Assembly (NCBI RefSeq): GCF_900635445.1
Contig: NZ_LR134117.1
Span: 1,674,001-1,738,000 of the forward strand
Length of the DNA: 64,000 bases
DNA from: Serratia odorifera
GTDB taxonomy: Bacteria; Pseudomonadota; Gammaproteobacteria; Enterobacterales; Enterobacteriaceae
Direction of reading: 5' to 3'
Positions 63,721 through 64,000 of this stretch are shown in pieces; position 1 is the stretch's first letter, and the number at the start of each line of letters is the position of its first letter. A program made the translations under genes and the position numbers. The notes under the pieces were generated by a model. It had not been told where the DNA came from and ran no database searches. It saw only the letters and a list, made by a program, of their open reading frames with translations.

Positions 63721-64000
63721 ATGCAGGGCACCAGAATTCATCTTATGGTTGGTGGGCTATTGCTGGCCGCGGCCAGCAGCAGCGTGCAGGCTGAAGCGCT
63801 ACAACCCGATCCTGCCTGGCAGCAGGGTACGCTTGCCAACGGGTTTTCCTGGCAGATTCTAGATACGCCGCAGCGGCCGAGCGATCGCGTCGAACTGCGG
63901 TTGATAGTCAACACCGGATCGCTGGTTGAATCTTCCCAGCAGATCGGTTTTGCCCATCTGTTGCCGCGCCTGGCAATGGCGCGCAGCGAAAGCTTTACCC
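63721..64000 (+). CDS. yhjJ: M16-family peptidase-like periplasmic protein YhjJ (3' end off window)
   Basis: First 93 codons from ATG 63721 (GTAGGGG upstream). Signal peptide ends SSVQA/EALQPD. Then the M16 opening LANGFSWQILDTPQRPSDRVELRLIVNTGSL in outline, but where peptidases have HxxEH the sequence reads AHLLPRLA, so the zinc site is missing, as in E. coli YhjJ (SQLLPRLA). Probably a non-catalytic homologue. Continues beyond the window. Confidence 0.88.
   Translation, partial: MQGTRIHLMVGGLLLAAASSSVQAEALQPDPAWQQGTLANGFSWQILDTPQRPSDRVELRLIVNTGSLVESSQQIGFAHLLPRLAMARSESFT

Noticed and set aside
1..64000. CRISPR array
   Set aside because: No regularly spaced direct repeats or cas genes seen.

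Overview
The window reads as an enterobacterial chromosome, most likely Serratia or a close relative. From about 34.4 kb to the right end, gene content and order match the Escherichia coli eptB - tRNA-Pro - dppABCDF - bcsGFE/bcsRQABZC - yhjK - dctA - yhjJ block. A DASS transporter (between yhjK and dctA) and a HigBA-type toxin-antitoxin pair (between dpp and bcs) are additions. The left half is accessory DNA, and the coding parts look GC-rich. Species is an inference; no 16S rRNA or similar marker is present.

Layout. (1) 1-11.5 kb: a chaperone-usher fimbrial locus. A FimH-like lectin adhesin and a PapI/FaeA-like regulator run leftward. Running rightward are a major pilin, a PapH/MrpB-like pilin, usher, chaperone and two minor pilins. 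They are followed, with overlapping or tightly spaced genes, by a PglL-like O-oligosaccharyltransferase, a small lipoprotein, a coiled-coil FKBP prolyl isomerase and a LuxR-type regulator. The combination suggests a fimbria whose subunits are O-glycosylated and helped to fold by dedicated periplasmic factors. (2) 11.6-12.6 kb: selC (tRNA-Sec) followed by the relic of a selC-integrated island: attL, the first codons of a P4-type integrase, a truncated IS3-family element and a 14-bp attR. (3) 12.7-28.9 kb: small metabolic and regulatory units (GNAT, GlxA-like regulator, UlaG-like hydrolase, a LysR/MFS/SDR/split-transketolase cluster, LysR/MFS/hydrolase, phosphatase, hydrolase, epimerase, LysR/SDR). 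(4) 29-32.5 kb: a beta-glucoside PTS operon controlled by a clear BglG-type RAT/terminator switch with no bglG next to it. (5) 32.5-34.3 kb: a small (p)ppGpp-hydrolase-like HD protein, divergent from ohrR-ohr. (6) 34.4-43 kb: eptB, tRNA-Pro(TGG), dppABCDF. (7) 43-60.3 kb: HigBA, then a type II cellulose locus (bcsEFG divergent from bcsRQABZC) with BcsG, so phosphoethanolamine-cellulose is expected, and a GGDEF-EAL phosphodiesterase. (8) 60.4-64 kb: DASS carboxylate/sulfate transporter, dctA, and the start of yhjJ.

Sequence quality matters here. Nine genes carry a single-base frameshift, nearly all at a short mononucleotide run and eight of nine as an extra base: the FKBP gene, two catabolic or regulatory genes near 16-18 kb, a hydrolase, the HD gene, dppA, dppD, bcsG and bcsZ. 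Conserved core genes are hit as readily as accessory ones, so I read most of these as base-call errors and give the reconstructed full-length genes. The apparent DppD-DppF fusion is one such artefact.
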